Source: Gammaproteobacteria bacterium (GTDB taxonomy: Bacteria > Pseudomonadota > Gammaproteobacteria > Xanthomonadales > Rhodanobacteraceae). Taken from it: 35,441 nt of DNA. Below are positions 1 to 6,948 of the stretch, in pieces. Made by a program: the position numbers and the translations under genes. The stretch covers positions 1 through 35,441 of the forward strand of contig JAJPHQ010000055.1 of the NCBI GenBank assembly GCA_021325195.1, in the 5' to 3' direction. Positions within the stretch are counted from its first letter, which is position 1. Each line of letters starts with the position of its first letter. The notes beneath the pieces were generated by a model. The model did not search any database, was not told the origin of the DNA, and worked only from the letters and a program-made list of their open reading frames with translations.

Positions 1-445
1 GCGCGAACGCAAAGTTTTTCCTGCCATCGGGGTCCTGGCGCAGGCGCTTCTGGTAGGTTTCGTAGGAGGCCAGGCTGTCGAACGCGATCAGCCCCCAGCC
101 GACGTAGTTGGTGCCCTGCCACGGCATGAAGTAGCCGACCAGATGGCCGCCGCAACGCGGGATGATCCGCCCCCAGTTCTCCGCGTACTCGCGGAAGGCG
201 TCGCGCTGGAACGGGTCGATCTCGTAACGGATGATGCAGACGATGCTCATCTTGGAGTCCCTCGATGGATGCGGCCGCGATGCGGCGTGCCGGTCGGCCA
301 GAACGCCGAAGTCGGGTGCCGCGACCGCGCCCGCCGCCAGCGCAACGCCGCTGGCCAGGAATTCGCGCCGTGTGACGCTGCGCGCCGGTGCCGTCGGCAC
401 CTGCGGCAGTTCCGGCCGCGTATCCGGATGCTCGTGTTTGTCCAT
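1..445 (-). CDS. NIPSNAP-family protein with apparent Tat leader (partial, 3' end outside window)
   Basis: The body from the internal ATG at 250 ([19 protein letters not shown]...) matches the ferredoxin-like NIPSNAP family, small alpha/beta-barrel proteins of unclear biochemical role. The protein continues past position 1, so its C-terminus is unseen. The frame stays open upstream to an ATG at 445. That adds 65 residues containing [11 protein letters not shown], a twin-arginine motif, followed by an Ala/Gly-rich hydrophobic stretch ([11 protein letters not shown]), i.e. a plausible Tat signal. Family members usually start at the MSIV position, and the internal ATG has a fair Shine-Dalgarno (GAGGGA, 7 nt away). 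Two readings are possible: an exported Tat-NIPSNAP protein, or a cytoplasmic protein whose upstream frame is a relic of another gene. It is divergent from the ArsR-type gene, only 52 bp away if the long start is used. Confidence 0.7.
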   Translation of the reverse strand, partial: MDKHEHPDTRPELPQVPTAPARSVTRREFLASGVALAAGAVAAPDFGVLADRHAASRPHPSRDSKMSIVCIIRYEIDPFQRDAFREYAENWGRIIPRCGGHLVGYFMPWQGTNYVGWGLIAFDSLASYETYQKRLRQDPDGRKNFAFA

Positions 446-497
446 GGCGTGCATGCTCGCGCTTGCGTCGCCGGCATACTTCGATTACGGTAAAAAC

Positions 498-1208
498 ATG
501 GATGTCGAGCGCGCCGACGCGCCCGTCTCGGAAATCGCGGCCGCGATCGCCGAACCGGCGCGCACCCGGATGCTGTGCTGCCTGCTGGACGGACGCGCAC
601 GCACCAGCACCGAGCTTGCGATCGTGGCGGAGGTGAGCCCGTCCACCGCCAGCGTGCATCTGGCCAAGCTGGCCGAACGGCGGCTGGTCAGGGTGCAGGC
701 GCAGGGCCGGCACCGCTACTACAGTCTGCACGACCGGCACGTCGCCGCCGCGCTGGAAGCGCTGACGGTGGTGGCCGGCGCGCCGCGCGACCGCTTCGTG
801 CCACGCACGCCGGAACGTCTGCGCACGGCGCGCACCTGCTACGACCACATGGCCGGCGCACTGGCGGTCGCGCTGCACGACCGCCTGTTCGCCTTGCGCT
901 GGCTGGCGAAGGCCGGCGCGAACGACGACTACGATGTCACGCACGCAGGTGCCGAGGCGCTGGAAAAGCTGGGGATGGACGTCGAAGCCGCGCGCGGGCA
1001 GCGCCGCCGTTTCGCCTGCGCCTGCCTCGACTGGAGCGAACGCCGCCCGCACCTGGCCGGCGCGCTCGGCGCCGGATTGCTGGAGGCCGCGCTCAAACGC
1101 AAGTGGGTGACGCGCGACCTCGACAGCCGCGTGCTTTCCGTCACGTCCGCAGGCAAACGCGAATTGCGCGAACGTTTCGGGATAGAGGCGGCGGATTTGC
1201 CAGGCTAG
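498..1208 (+). CDS. ArsR-type winged-helix transcriptional regulator (236 aa)
   Basis: The N-terminal ~95 residues form an ArsR-like winged helix: a helix over EPARTRMLCCLLDG, the recognition region ELAIVAEVSPSTASVHLAKL, and the wing LVRVQAQGRHRYYSL. The remaining ~130 residues are an extra C-terminal domain ending in a second wing-like segment (KWVTRDLDSRVLSVTSAGK), as in the longer ArsR subfamily rather than the ~100-aa metal sensors. I see no clear Cys/His metal site; the cysteine pair CAC at ~174-176 is the only candidate. The start is the ATG at 498 without a good Shine-Dalgarno. It is divergent from the NIPSNAP gene, so it may control that gene and itself. Its stop overlaps the stop of the convergent HAD gene by 4 bp. 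The ligand is unknown. Confidence 0.8.
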   Translation: MDVERADAPVSEIAAAIAEPARTRMLCCLLDGRARTSTELAIVAEVSPSTASVHLAKLAERRLVRVQAQGRHRYYSLHDRHVAAALEALTVVAGAPRDRFVPRTPERLRTARTCYDHMAGALAVALHDRLFALRWLAKAGANDDYDVTHAGAEALEKLGMDVEAARGQRRRFACACLDWSERRPHLAGALGAGLLEAALKRKWVTRDLDSRVLSVTSAGKRELRERFGIEAADLPG

Positions 1209-1924
1209 ATCGAGGCCGCTTCACCGCCGCAACGCGCAACCGCGCCGGGAATTTCCGAGGCGTTGTGCACCACGAACACGCGCGGATGGCCGGCCTCGAT
1301 GCCGTGTTCCAGTTCGTGTTCCCATGTGACGTGATAAGGCACGTGTACGCCCCAGCCGCCCAGGCTCACGACCGGTTCTATGTCCGAGCGCAGCGAATTG
1401 CCGATCATCACGAACGCATCTGCTTTGATGCCGAACTCGGCCAAGACCTTGCCGTAGTTGCGCCCGTTTTTCTCCGACACGATCTCGATGCGGTGGAACA
1501 GGTCGTCCAGCCCGCTGCGCGCGACTTTGCGTTCCTGGTGGTGCAGATCGCCTTTGGTGATCAGCACCACGCGATATTGCGCGGCCACTTTTTCGACTGC
1601 TTCACGGACGTCAGGCAACAGTTCAACCGGATGTTCCAGTATGGCCTTGCCCAGGGCGACGATGCGATGGATATCGCGCGCGGAGATCGCGCCGTCCGTC
1701 AACTCGATGGCGGTCTCGACCATCGTCAGCGTCATGCTCTTGGCGCCGTAACCGAGCAGCGCGAGATTGCGGCGTTCGGCGGCCAACAGACGGGCGCGCG
1801 TTTGCGCGTCATCGAGGTCGACATAAGTGCCGACGATGCGCTCGAATTCTGCGCCGGCGTGCTGGTAGTAACCCTCGCTGTGCCAGAGCGTGTCGTCGCC
1901 GTCGAAGCCGACCAGTTCGATCAT
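1205..1924 (-). CDS. HAD-superfamily hydrolase (239 aa)
   Basis: A haloacid-dehalogenase-like phosphatase. Motif I is FDGDDTLW, with nucleophile Asp8 and acid/base Asp10. Motif II is LITKGD. The Lys of motif III lies in SEKNGRNYGK, and motif IV is MIGNSLRSDIEP. The insert between motifs I and II is helical, as in type C1 caps. Length is normal for the family. The substrate cannot be deduced from sequence. The start ATG at 1924 puts GGAGAG about 10 nt upstream and begins directly at the conserved IELVGFDGDDTLW segment. An upstream in-frame extension would run through a repeat-like sequence (1958-1969), so it was not used. It lies downstream of glnS on the same strand, but a strong hairpin separates the two. 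It is tail-to-tail with the ArsR-type gene. Confidence 0.85.
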   Translation of the reverse strand: MIELVGFDGDDTLWHSEGYYQHAGAEFERIVGTYVDLDDAQTRARLLAAERRNLALLGYGAKSMTLTMVETAIELTDGAISARDIHRIVALGKAILEHPVELLPDVREAVEKVAAQYRVVLITKGDLHHQERKVARSGLDDLFHRIEIVSEKNGRNYGKVLAEFGIKADAFVMIGNSLRSDIEPVVSLGGWGVHVPYHVTWEHELEHGIEAGHPRVFVVHNASEIPGAVARCGGEAASI

Positions 1925-1957
1925 CTTCGGTGCGCTCTCCAAAAGCTCGACACGGAG

Positions 1958-1969
1958 CCATCCATGGCG
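1958..1969. repeat. Short palindromic repeat core upstream of HAD gene
   Basis: The 12-mer GCCATCCATGGC lies between the HAD start and the glnS stop. The same 12-mer opens the repeat copies at 8281 and 16128. The adjacent CACGGAG at 1952-1958 also occurs, in the opposite orientation, within those copies, so this looks like a shorter or diverged member of the same dispersed family. Confidence 0.5.
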
Positions 1970-1998
1970 CGCCTCCCGATCGGCATCCATGCCTCACC

Positions 1999-2052
1999 CG
2001 AAAAGCGAGCACGCGATGCGCTACTCCGCATCGCGTCAGCGCTCGCTTTTCG
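1999..2052 (-). terminator. Large hairpin overlapping the glnS stop codon
   Basis: Inverted repeat: 2001-2010 (AAAAGCGAGC) pairs with 2041-2050, and 2011-2020 (ACGCGATGCG) pairs with 2027-2036. The loop is CTACTC and positions 2037-2040 form a small bulge. On the minus strand the hairpin ends in GCTCGCTTTT, a terminator-like U run partly inside the stem. The glnS stop (2036-2038) lies within it, so the last sense codons form the 5' arm. It probably terminates glnS and insulates the HAD gene. Confidence 0.7.
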
Positions 2053-3769
2053 ACCACGAATCCCTGAGCGTCACCGTGCGGTTGAACACCGGCCGTTCGC
2101 GCGAATGGTCGTGGCGGTCGGCGACGAAGTAACCAAGGCGTTCGAACTGGAAATGCCGTTCGGGCTGTGCGTCGCGCAGCGACGGTTCGAGATGCCCGCG
2201 CACCACCCGCCGCGAGCCGGGATTCAGGTGGTCGCGGTAGGTCCTGCCACCGTCGTCGTCGTCGGGGTTCGCCACCCGGAACAGCTGGTCGTACAACCGC
2301 ACCTCGGCTTCGATCGCGTGTCTGGCGCTGACCCAGTGGATGGTGCCCTTGACCTTGCGGTCGGCGCCGGGCATGCCGTGACGCGATGCCGGATCGAGCG
2401 TGCAGCGCAGTTCGACGACATCGCCGGAACCGTTCTTGACCACTTCCTCGCATTTCACGATGCCGACGCCACGCAGCCGCACTTCGCCGCCGGGCACCAG
2501 CCGCTTGAAACCCTTCGGCGGCACTTCCGCAAAGTCCTCGCGCTCGATCAGCAGTTCGCGCGAGAACGGCACCGCGCGCGAACCGAATGATTCGTCTTTC
2601 GGATGATTGGGAAACGTGAACGTTTCCTCGTGGCTTTCCGGCAGGTTGGTGATGACCATTCGCAGCGGATCGAGCACGGCCATCCGGCGCGGCGCGTGCG
2701 CGTCCAGATCCTCGCGCACGCAGTTCTCCAGCACGCTGCAATCGATCACGCTGTTCTGCTTGGACACGCCCGCCCGTTCCCAGAAGGTGCGGATCGCGGC
2801 GGCGGTGAAACCGCGCCGGCGTGCCCCCGCCAGCGTGGGCATGCGCGGATCGTCCCAGCCGTCCACCAGACCGTCGTTGACCAGTTCCAGCAGCTTGCGC
2901 TTGCTCATCACGGTGTAGCTGAGATTGCCGCGCGCGAATTCGATCTGCCGGGGTTTCGACGGTGCGATCTCCATGCCCGCGTCGCGCAGCGGTTTCCACA
3001 GCTCCGGGTGATTGGGCAGATCGACCTGCTCGACGAACCAGTCGTACAGCGGGCGGTGGTCTTCGTATTCCAGCGTGCAGAACGAATGGGTGATGCCCTC
3101 GATCGCATCCGAGAGCGGGTGCGCGTAGTCGTACATCGGGTAGATCGGCCACGCGGTGCCCGTGTTCTGGTGCGGGACCTTGCGGATCCGATAGATGGTC
3201 GGGTCGCGCAGGTTGATGTTGCCGCTCGCCATGTCGATCTTTGCGCGCAGGGTGCGCGAGCCGTCGGGAAATTCGCCCGCGCGCATCCGCATGAACAGAT
3301 CGAGGTTCTCACCGACCGGGCGGTCGCGGAACGGCGAAGCGCGCCCGGGTTCGGTCAGCGTGCCGCGGTAGGCGCGCACCTCGTCGGCGGAAAGGTCGTC
3401 AACGTAGGCGTTGCCGTCCTCGATCAGCTTGAGCGCGGCGCGGTACAGCACCTCGAAGTAATCCGAGGCGTGACGCAGCGCGTGCCAGTCGAAGCCCAGC
3501 CAGTGCACGTCGTCCTTGATGGCCTCGACGTATTCGGCCTCCTCCTTGCCGGGATTGGTGTCATCCAGCCGCAGGTTGCAGACACCGCCGAATTCCCGCG
3601 CGATGCCGAAATCGAGGCAGATCGCCTTGGCGTGTCCCAGGTGCAGATGTCCGTTCGGTTCCGGCGGAAAGCGGGTGACCACGCGGCCGCCGTACCGGCC
3701 CGAGGCCAGGTCGGCCAGCACGATCTGGCGGATGAAGCTGGTCGGGACGGGGGAGATCTCGGTCGCCAT
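2036..3769 (-). CDS. glnS: Glutaminyl-tRNA synthetase
   Basis: Charges tRNA-Gln with glutamine in the cytoplasm (class I synthetase). The class I signatures are clear: RFPPEPNGHLHLGHAK, with the HIGH-type motif HLGH at 43-46, and the KMSKS-equivalent VMSKR at 287-291. The catalytic core runs to about residue 340 and is followed by the anticodon-binding beta-barrels. At 577 aa it is close to the E. coli enzyme (554). The start ATG at 3769 has AGGAA upstream and gives MATEISPVPTSFIRQIV, matching family N-termini. The extended upstream frame was rejected because it crosses the intergenic region. Presence of glnS implies direct Gln-tRNA charging. It is divergent from the DUF2007 gene with a 90-bp gap. 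Confidence 0.97.
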   Translation of the reverse strand: MATEISPVPTSFIRQIVLADLASGRYGGRVVTRFPPEPNGHLHLGHAKAICLDFGIAREFGGVCNLRLDDTNPGKEEAEYVEAIKDDVHWLGFDWHALRHASDYFEVLYRAALKLIEDGNAYVDDLSADEVRAYRGTLTEPGRASPFRDRPVGENLDLFMRMRAGEFPDGSRTLRAKIDMASGNINLRDPTIYRIRKVPHQNTGTAWPIYPMYDYAHPLSDAIEGITHSFCTLEYEDHRPLYDWFVEQVDLPNHPELWKPLRDAGMEIAPSKPRQIEFARGNLSYTVMSKRKLLELVNDGLVDGWDDPRMPTLAGARRRGFTAAAIRTFWERAGVSKQNSVIDCSVLENCVREDLDAHAPRRMAVLDPLRMVITNLPESHEETFTFPNHPKDESFGSRAVPFSRELLIEREDFAEVPPKGFKRLVPGGEVRLRGVGIVKCEEVVKNGSGDVVELRCTLDPASRHGMPGADRKVKGTIHWVSARHAIEAEVRLYDQLFRVANPDDDDGGRTYRDHLNPGSRRVVRGHLEPSLRDAQPERHFQFERLGYFVADRHDHSRERPVFNRTVTLRDSWSKSER

Positions 3770-3859
3770 CGACGGTTCCTGCAAGGCGCAGCGCCCCAGT
3801 GTAGCGAGGTGTGCGGCGCATCGCTTGCAGCCGCACTGCCGCGGCGCTAGCGTGAAGCC

Positions 3860-4135
3860 ATGAGAATCGTGTATCGCGCCGAGAACCTGGTCGATGCGCA
3901 CCTGGTCAAGGACGCGCTGGAGCAGGCCGGCATTCCGGCCTTCATCAGCGGCGAATGCCTGATCGGCGGGGTGGGGCAGTTGCCCGCGCGCGATTTCATC
4001 GCGGTCAGCGTGCCGGACATCTGCGTGGCGGACGCGGAACCGGTGGTGCGGGACATCATCGCGATGCTGGGCGAGGCCCGCGATGGTGCGCGCGGCGTGG
4101 AGAAGACGCCGTGGCCGAAACCGGTGCCGGCTTGA
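3860..4135 (+). CDS. DUF2007-family small protein (91 aa)
   Basis: A short protein beginning [20 protein letters not shown] and containing [12 protein letters not shown]. This is the pattern of the DUF2007 domain (putative signal-transducing protein), a ferredoxin-like fold seen alone or fused to other domains. It has no membrane segment and no catalytic motif. The start ATG at 3860 has GTGAAG upstream. Its 3' end overlaps or abuts the 5' region of apt: the alternative apt GTG start at 4111 lies inside it, so the two are probably co-transcribed. The function is unknown. The assignment rests on the N-terminal half; the last 20 residues look variable. Confidence 0.85.
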   Translation: MRIVYRAENLVDAHLVKDALEQAGIPAFISGECLIGGVGQLPARDFIAVSVPDICVADAEPVVRDIIAMLGEARDGARGVEKTPWPKPVPA

Positions 4136-4173
4136 GCGGCGCGCGCGTGGCAGCGCCGACCGGGTATCCCTCC

Positions 4174-4692
4174 ATGCTGCGGCTGGCGCCGCTGATCCGG
4201 GACATCCCGGATTTCCCCAAGCCCGGCGTGACGTTCAAGGACATCACGCCGCTACTTGCCGATCCCGCGGCGTTCGCGATCAGCATCGATGCGCTGGCCT
4301 CGCCGTGGCGCACCAGGCAGATCGATGCGGTGTGCGCGATCGAGTCGCGCGGTTTCATCTTCGGCGCGGCGCTGGCGCACGCGCTGGATGCGGGGTTCGT
4401 GCCGCTGCGCAAGGGCGGCAAATTGCCGGGGCACACGCTGGGCGTCGATTACCAGCTGGAATACGGCGACGGCCGCCTGGAAGCACACGCCGATGCGCTG
4501 GAAGCCGGTTCGCGCGTGGTGATCGTCGATGACGTGCTGGCGACCGGCGGCACGCTGGCCGCCGCGCGCAAACTGGTGGAGCGGCTGGGCGCGCGGCTGG
4601 AAGGCGCGGCGGTGGTGGTCGAGATCGGCTTCCTGCGCGGCCGGGCACGCTGGGGCGGCGGCGTGCCGTTGCACGTGCTGCTGCGGTACTGA
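4174..4692 (+). CDS. apt: Adenine phosphoribosyltransferase
   Basis: Salvages adenine to AMP using PRPP. Features are the N-terminal [21 protein letters not shown], the flexible-loop region after ESRGFIFG, and the PRPP-binding motif [14 protein letters not shown]. The ATG at 4174 gives 172 aa, within the usual 170-185 range, but lacks a Shine-Dalgarno. A GTG at 4111, in frame and preceded by GGAG at 8 nt spacing, would give 193 aa and overlap the DUF2007 gene, suggesting translational coupling. I list the ATG because homology begins close to it; the true start is uncertain. The C-terminal segment after [11 protein letters not shown] is short and ends LHVLLRY. Confidence 0.93.
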   Translation: MLRLAPLIRDIPDFPKPGVTFKDITPLLADPAAFAISIDALASPWRTRQIDAVCAIESRGFIFGAALAHALDAGFVPLRKGGKLPGHTLGVDYQLEYGDGRLEAHADALEAGSRVVIVDDVLATGGTLAAARKLVERLGARLEGAAVVVEIGFLRGRARWGGGVPLHVLLRY

Positions 4693-4998
4693 TCGGAATG
4701 AAACCCCGCTCCGTTCGGGAGCGGGTGGCTCGAAGCGCGGGCTGAAGGTGCGAAGGTATCAAGCAGCGATCGCGTCCCTGACCCTCATCCGGAGGAACCT
4801 CTGATTTTTGCTCACTGGTGATGTCTCCGACCCTCTGGCCCCTTGAGTCAAGGGGGTGGCCAAACCGTCGCCCTGCAACGGTTTGGCGGGGGGGGGGGGG
4901 GGGGGAAGAGTGAGCTTGTGGGAACGAAGCACGAACTGGCCGGGTGATCAGATGTTCCCGGAGGGAGCGCCTGCAAATCAGGCCTTCGGGAAGACGGC
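4693..4998. other. Non-coding gap with hairpins and an 18-G homopolymer
   Basis: No convincing gene lies between apt and the degS-like gene (convergent). Structures seen are: an 8-bp hairpin (4705-4712 with 4718-4725), possibly ending apt; a perfect 8+8 palindrome around CCCCTTGAGTCAAGGGG (4839-4855); a 9-bp hairpin (4860-4868 with 4878-4886); and immediately after it a run of 18 G (4888-4905). Frames through this stretch are low-complexity with no recognisable domain. Confidence 0.7.
4888..4905. repeat. Homopolymeric G(18) tract
   Basis: Eighteen consecutive G residues directly follow the 9-bp hairpin at 4860-4886. Such tracts are prone to slipped-strand length change and to sequencing error, so the exact length is uncertain. 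It is in non-coding DNA downstream of both flanking genes. Confidence 0.9.
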
Positions 4999-6174
4999 TC
5001 ACCCCCGTCCGACGGGTTTCAGGCCCGGCCGTTTCGCCAGCACCACGTCGGTGCGGAACGGCTCGCCGTCGCGCAGGCCGAAAATCTCCACCCTGGTGCC
5101 GGGCTTCATTTCGGCTTCGCGGGTACGCAGGTCGGCAGGATCGATGATGGGCTTCTGGTCCATCTTCAGCAGCACGTCGCCCGGTTCGAGACCCGCGCGC
5201 GCGGCCGGTCCGCCCGGATAGACATCGGTGACGGTGGCGCCGCGTGCGGCGGCGGGCAGCCCGGAATCGGCAGCCACGGTCACGCCCGCGACGTCGGCGC
5301 CCAGCCAGCCGCGCGTCACGCTGCCGTGCTCGACGATCTGTTCCAGCACCATCTTGGCGGTGCGCACGGGGATCGCGAAGCCTATGCCCTGCGCGCCGGT
5401 GTCGTGCTCGAGCATGGCGGTGTTGATGCCCACGAGCTGGCCGTTGGCGTTGACCAGGGCACCGCCGGAATTGCCGGAGTTGATCGCCGCGTCGGTCTGG
5501 ATGAAGTCCTCGTACGGCGAGAGGCTCAACTGCCGCCCCAGCGCGCTGACGATGCCCATCGTCACGGTCTGCCCGATCCCGAACGGATTGCCGATCGCCA
5601 GCACCACGTCGCCCACCTGCGGCGGGCCGGAGGCGACCTGGATGGTCGGCAGGCTGCCCGCATCGACCTTCAGCACCGCCAGATCGGTGTCATTGTCGGT
5701 GCCGACCACGTGTGCGTGCGCGACCCGGCCGTCGTGCAGCATCACCTGGATGTCGTCGGCACCCGCGATCACGTGGTTGTTGGTCAGCACGTAGCCGTCG
5801 GAGGTGAAGATCACGCCGGACCCCAGGCTTTGCTCGCGGCGCTTCAGGGCAGGTCCCACCGGGCCGCCGAACAGGCGCTGCATCAGCGGATCGGGAAACA
5901 CCCGGTACGGGCGTTCGGTGACGATCTTGTCGGCGTAGATGTTCACCACCGCGGGCGCCGCGCGCGCCACCGCCTCCGCGTAGGAAACCGGACCGCTCGC
6001 GCGCGGCGCGGGGGGCGCCTGCGCCACCGCCGATGCCGGACGCACGTCGCCGGCAAGCCGCGCACGCAGGTTCGGTCCGGCGTTGGGCCAGAACTTGCCG
6101 ATCACGAAGGCGGCTGCAAGACCCACCACCGCGAATTGGAGGACGAACAGGAGCGGGCGCAGCATGCGTGACAT
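4999..6174 (-). CDS. degS: DegS-like trypsin-family serine protease, membrane-anchored, one PDZ domain
   Basis: A periplasmic S1C (HtrA) protease of 391 aa. An N-terminal hydrophobic segment (~6-28) acts as an uncleaved anchor, a Pro/Ala linker follows to ~62, and then the protease domain with catalytic His134 (TNNHVI), Asp164 (NDTDLAVL) and Ser236 (NSGNSGGAL). A single PDZ domain spans about 270-380 (GWLGADVAGV...GGPAARAGLEPGDVLLKM). One PDZ plus a membrane anchor is the DegS/AlgW architecture, not two-PDZ DegP. In known relatives it senses misfolded porins and cleaves the anti-sigma factor RseA. That role is inferred here, since no rpoE/rse genes are in the window. The start at 6174 has GGGGAG 7 nt upstream. 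It is divergent from petABC, the arrangement known in xanthomonads and related bacteria. Confidence 0.92.
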   Translation of the reverse strand: MSRMLRPLLFVLQFAVVGLAAAFVIGKFWPNAGPNLRARLAGDVRPASAVAQAPPAPRASGPVSYAEAVARAAPAVVNIYADKIVTERPYRVFPDPLMQRLFGGPVGPALKRREQSLGSGVIFTSDGYVLTNNHVIAGADDIQVMLHDGRVAHAHVVGTDNDTDLAVLKVDAGSLPTIQVASGPPQVGDVVLAIGNPFGIGQTVTMGIVSALGRQLSLSPYEDFIQTDAAINSGNSGGALVNANGQLVGINTAMLEHDTGAQGIGFAIPVRTAKMVLEQIVEHGSVTRGWLGADVAGVTVAADSGLPAAARGATVTDVYPGGPAARAGLEPGDVLLKMDQKPIIDPADLRTREAEMKPGTRVEIFGLRDGEPFRTDVVLAKRPGLKPVGRG

Positions 6175-6204
6175 GGAGGTTCTCCCCGCGGACCGGCCGG
6201 TCGA

Positions 6205-6233
6205 TTGTGCGACGCGGGGGCGATCGTTAAACT
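6205..6233 (+). promoter_or_regulatory. Candidate sigma-70 promoter for petABC
   Basis: TTGTGC (6205-6210) and TAAACT (6228-6233) are separated by 17 nt in the degS-petA divergent gap. The match to consensus is moderate; spacing and position (about 110 nt before petA) are good. Confidence 0.45.
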
Positions 6234-6351
6234 AACACGATTTTGGGGCCCAAAGGGTGGCTGGAATGCGGCTTGCAGAGTGTGATTCAGACGCACCGAA
6301 CGGGACACGGCGCGGCGCCGGCCTCCCCCGCGGCAGGCGGCGGAGGCGCTG

Positions 6352-6948
6352 ATGGCGACCGAAGGCATCAACCAGGGGCGGCGCAGGTTCCTGACCGCCT
6401 CGACCGCGGTGATCGGCGGCGCCGGCGTGATCGTCACGGCCATCCCTTTCGTCAAGTCGTGGCTGCCCAGTGCGCGCGCCGAGTCGGCGGGCGCACCGGT
6501 CACGGTTCCACTCGGCAAGATCGAGAAGGGCCAGATGGTGCGCTACGCGTGGCGCGGCCTGCCGGTGTTCGTGGTCAACCGCACCCCCGAGCAGCTCGAG
6601 TGGCTGCCCAAGCAGGACCCGCGCCTGCGTGACCCGATGAGCAAGGAGAGCGACCAGCCCAGGTACTGCCAGAACGAACACCGCTCGATCAAGCCGGAAT
6701 GGATGGTGCTGATCGGCATCTGCACGCACCTCGGCTGCGTGCCCGACTACAAGGGCGAGGTGCGGCCCGAGCCGTTCGACCCCGACTGGAAGGGCGGCTT
6801 CTATTGCCCGTGCCACCACTCGCGCTACGACATCGCCGCGCGCGTGTACCAGGGCGTGCCGGCGCCGCTGAACATGACGGTGCCGCCGTATCACTTCATC
6901 GACGACACCCATATCCAGATCGGCGTTGATCCGAAAGGGGCCGCGTGA
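6352..6948 (+). CDS. petA: Ubiquinol-cytochrome c reductase, Rieske iron-sulfur subunit
   Basis: The Rieske subunit of the cytochrome bc1 complex, which transfers electrons from ubiquinol at the Qo site to cytochrome c1. A twin-arginine-type N-terminus (RRRFLTASTAV) and hydrophobic anchor (~17-36) are followed by the Rieske fold. It carries the [2Fe-2S] ligand boxes CTHLGC (124-129) and CPCHHS (152-157), which hold the two Cys and two His ligands plus the disulfide cysteines. Length (198 aa) is typical. The start ATG at 6352 has GGAGG 5 nt upstream. The stop overlaps the petB start (TGATG), so the two are translationally coupled. Confidence 0.97.
   Translation: MATEGINQGRRRFLTASTAVIGGAGVIVTAIPFVKSWLPSARAESAGAPVTVPLGKIEKGQMVRYAWRGLPVFVVNRTPEQLEWLPKQDPRLRDPMSKESDQPRYCQNEHRSIKPEWMVLIGICTHLGCVPDYKGEVRPEPFDPDWKGGFYCPCHHSRYDIAARVYQGVPAPLNMTVPPYHFIDDTHIQIGVDPKGAA

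Noticed and set aside
575-2590. A 671-codon plus-strand frame spanning the ArsR-type, HAD and glnS genes
   Set aside because: Crosses three real genes in wrong frames and shows no domain. It reflects GC-biased third positions.
4856-5221. Plus-strand frame through the G tract into the degS-like gene
   Set aside because: The N-terminal part is the homopolymer (poly-Gly) and the rest is antisense to the protease. There is no start signal.
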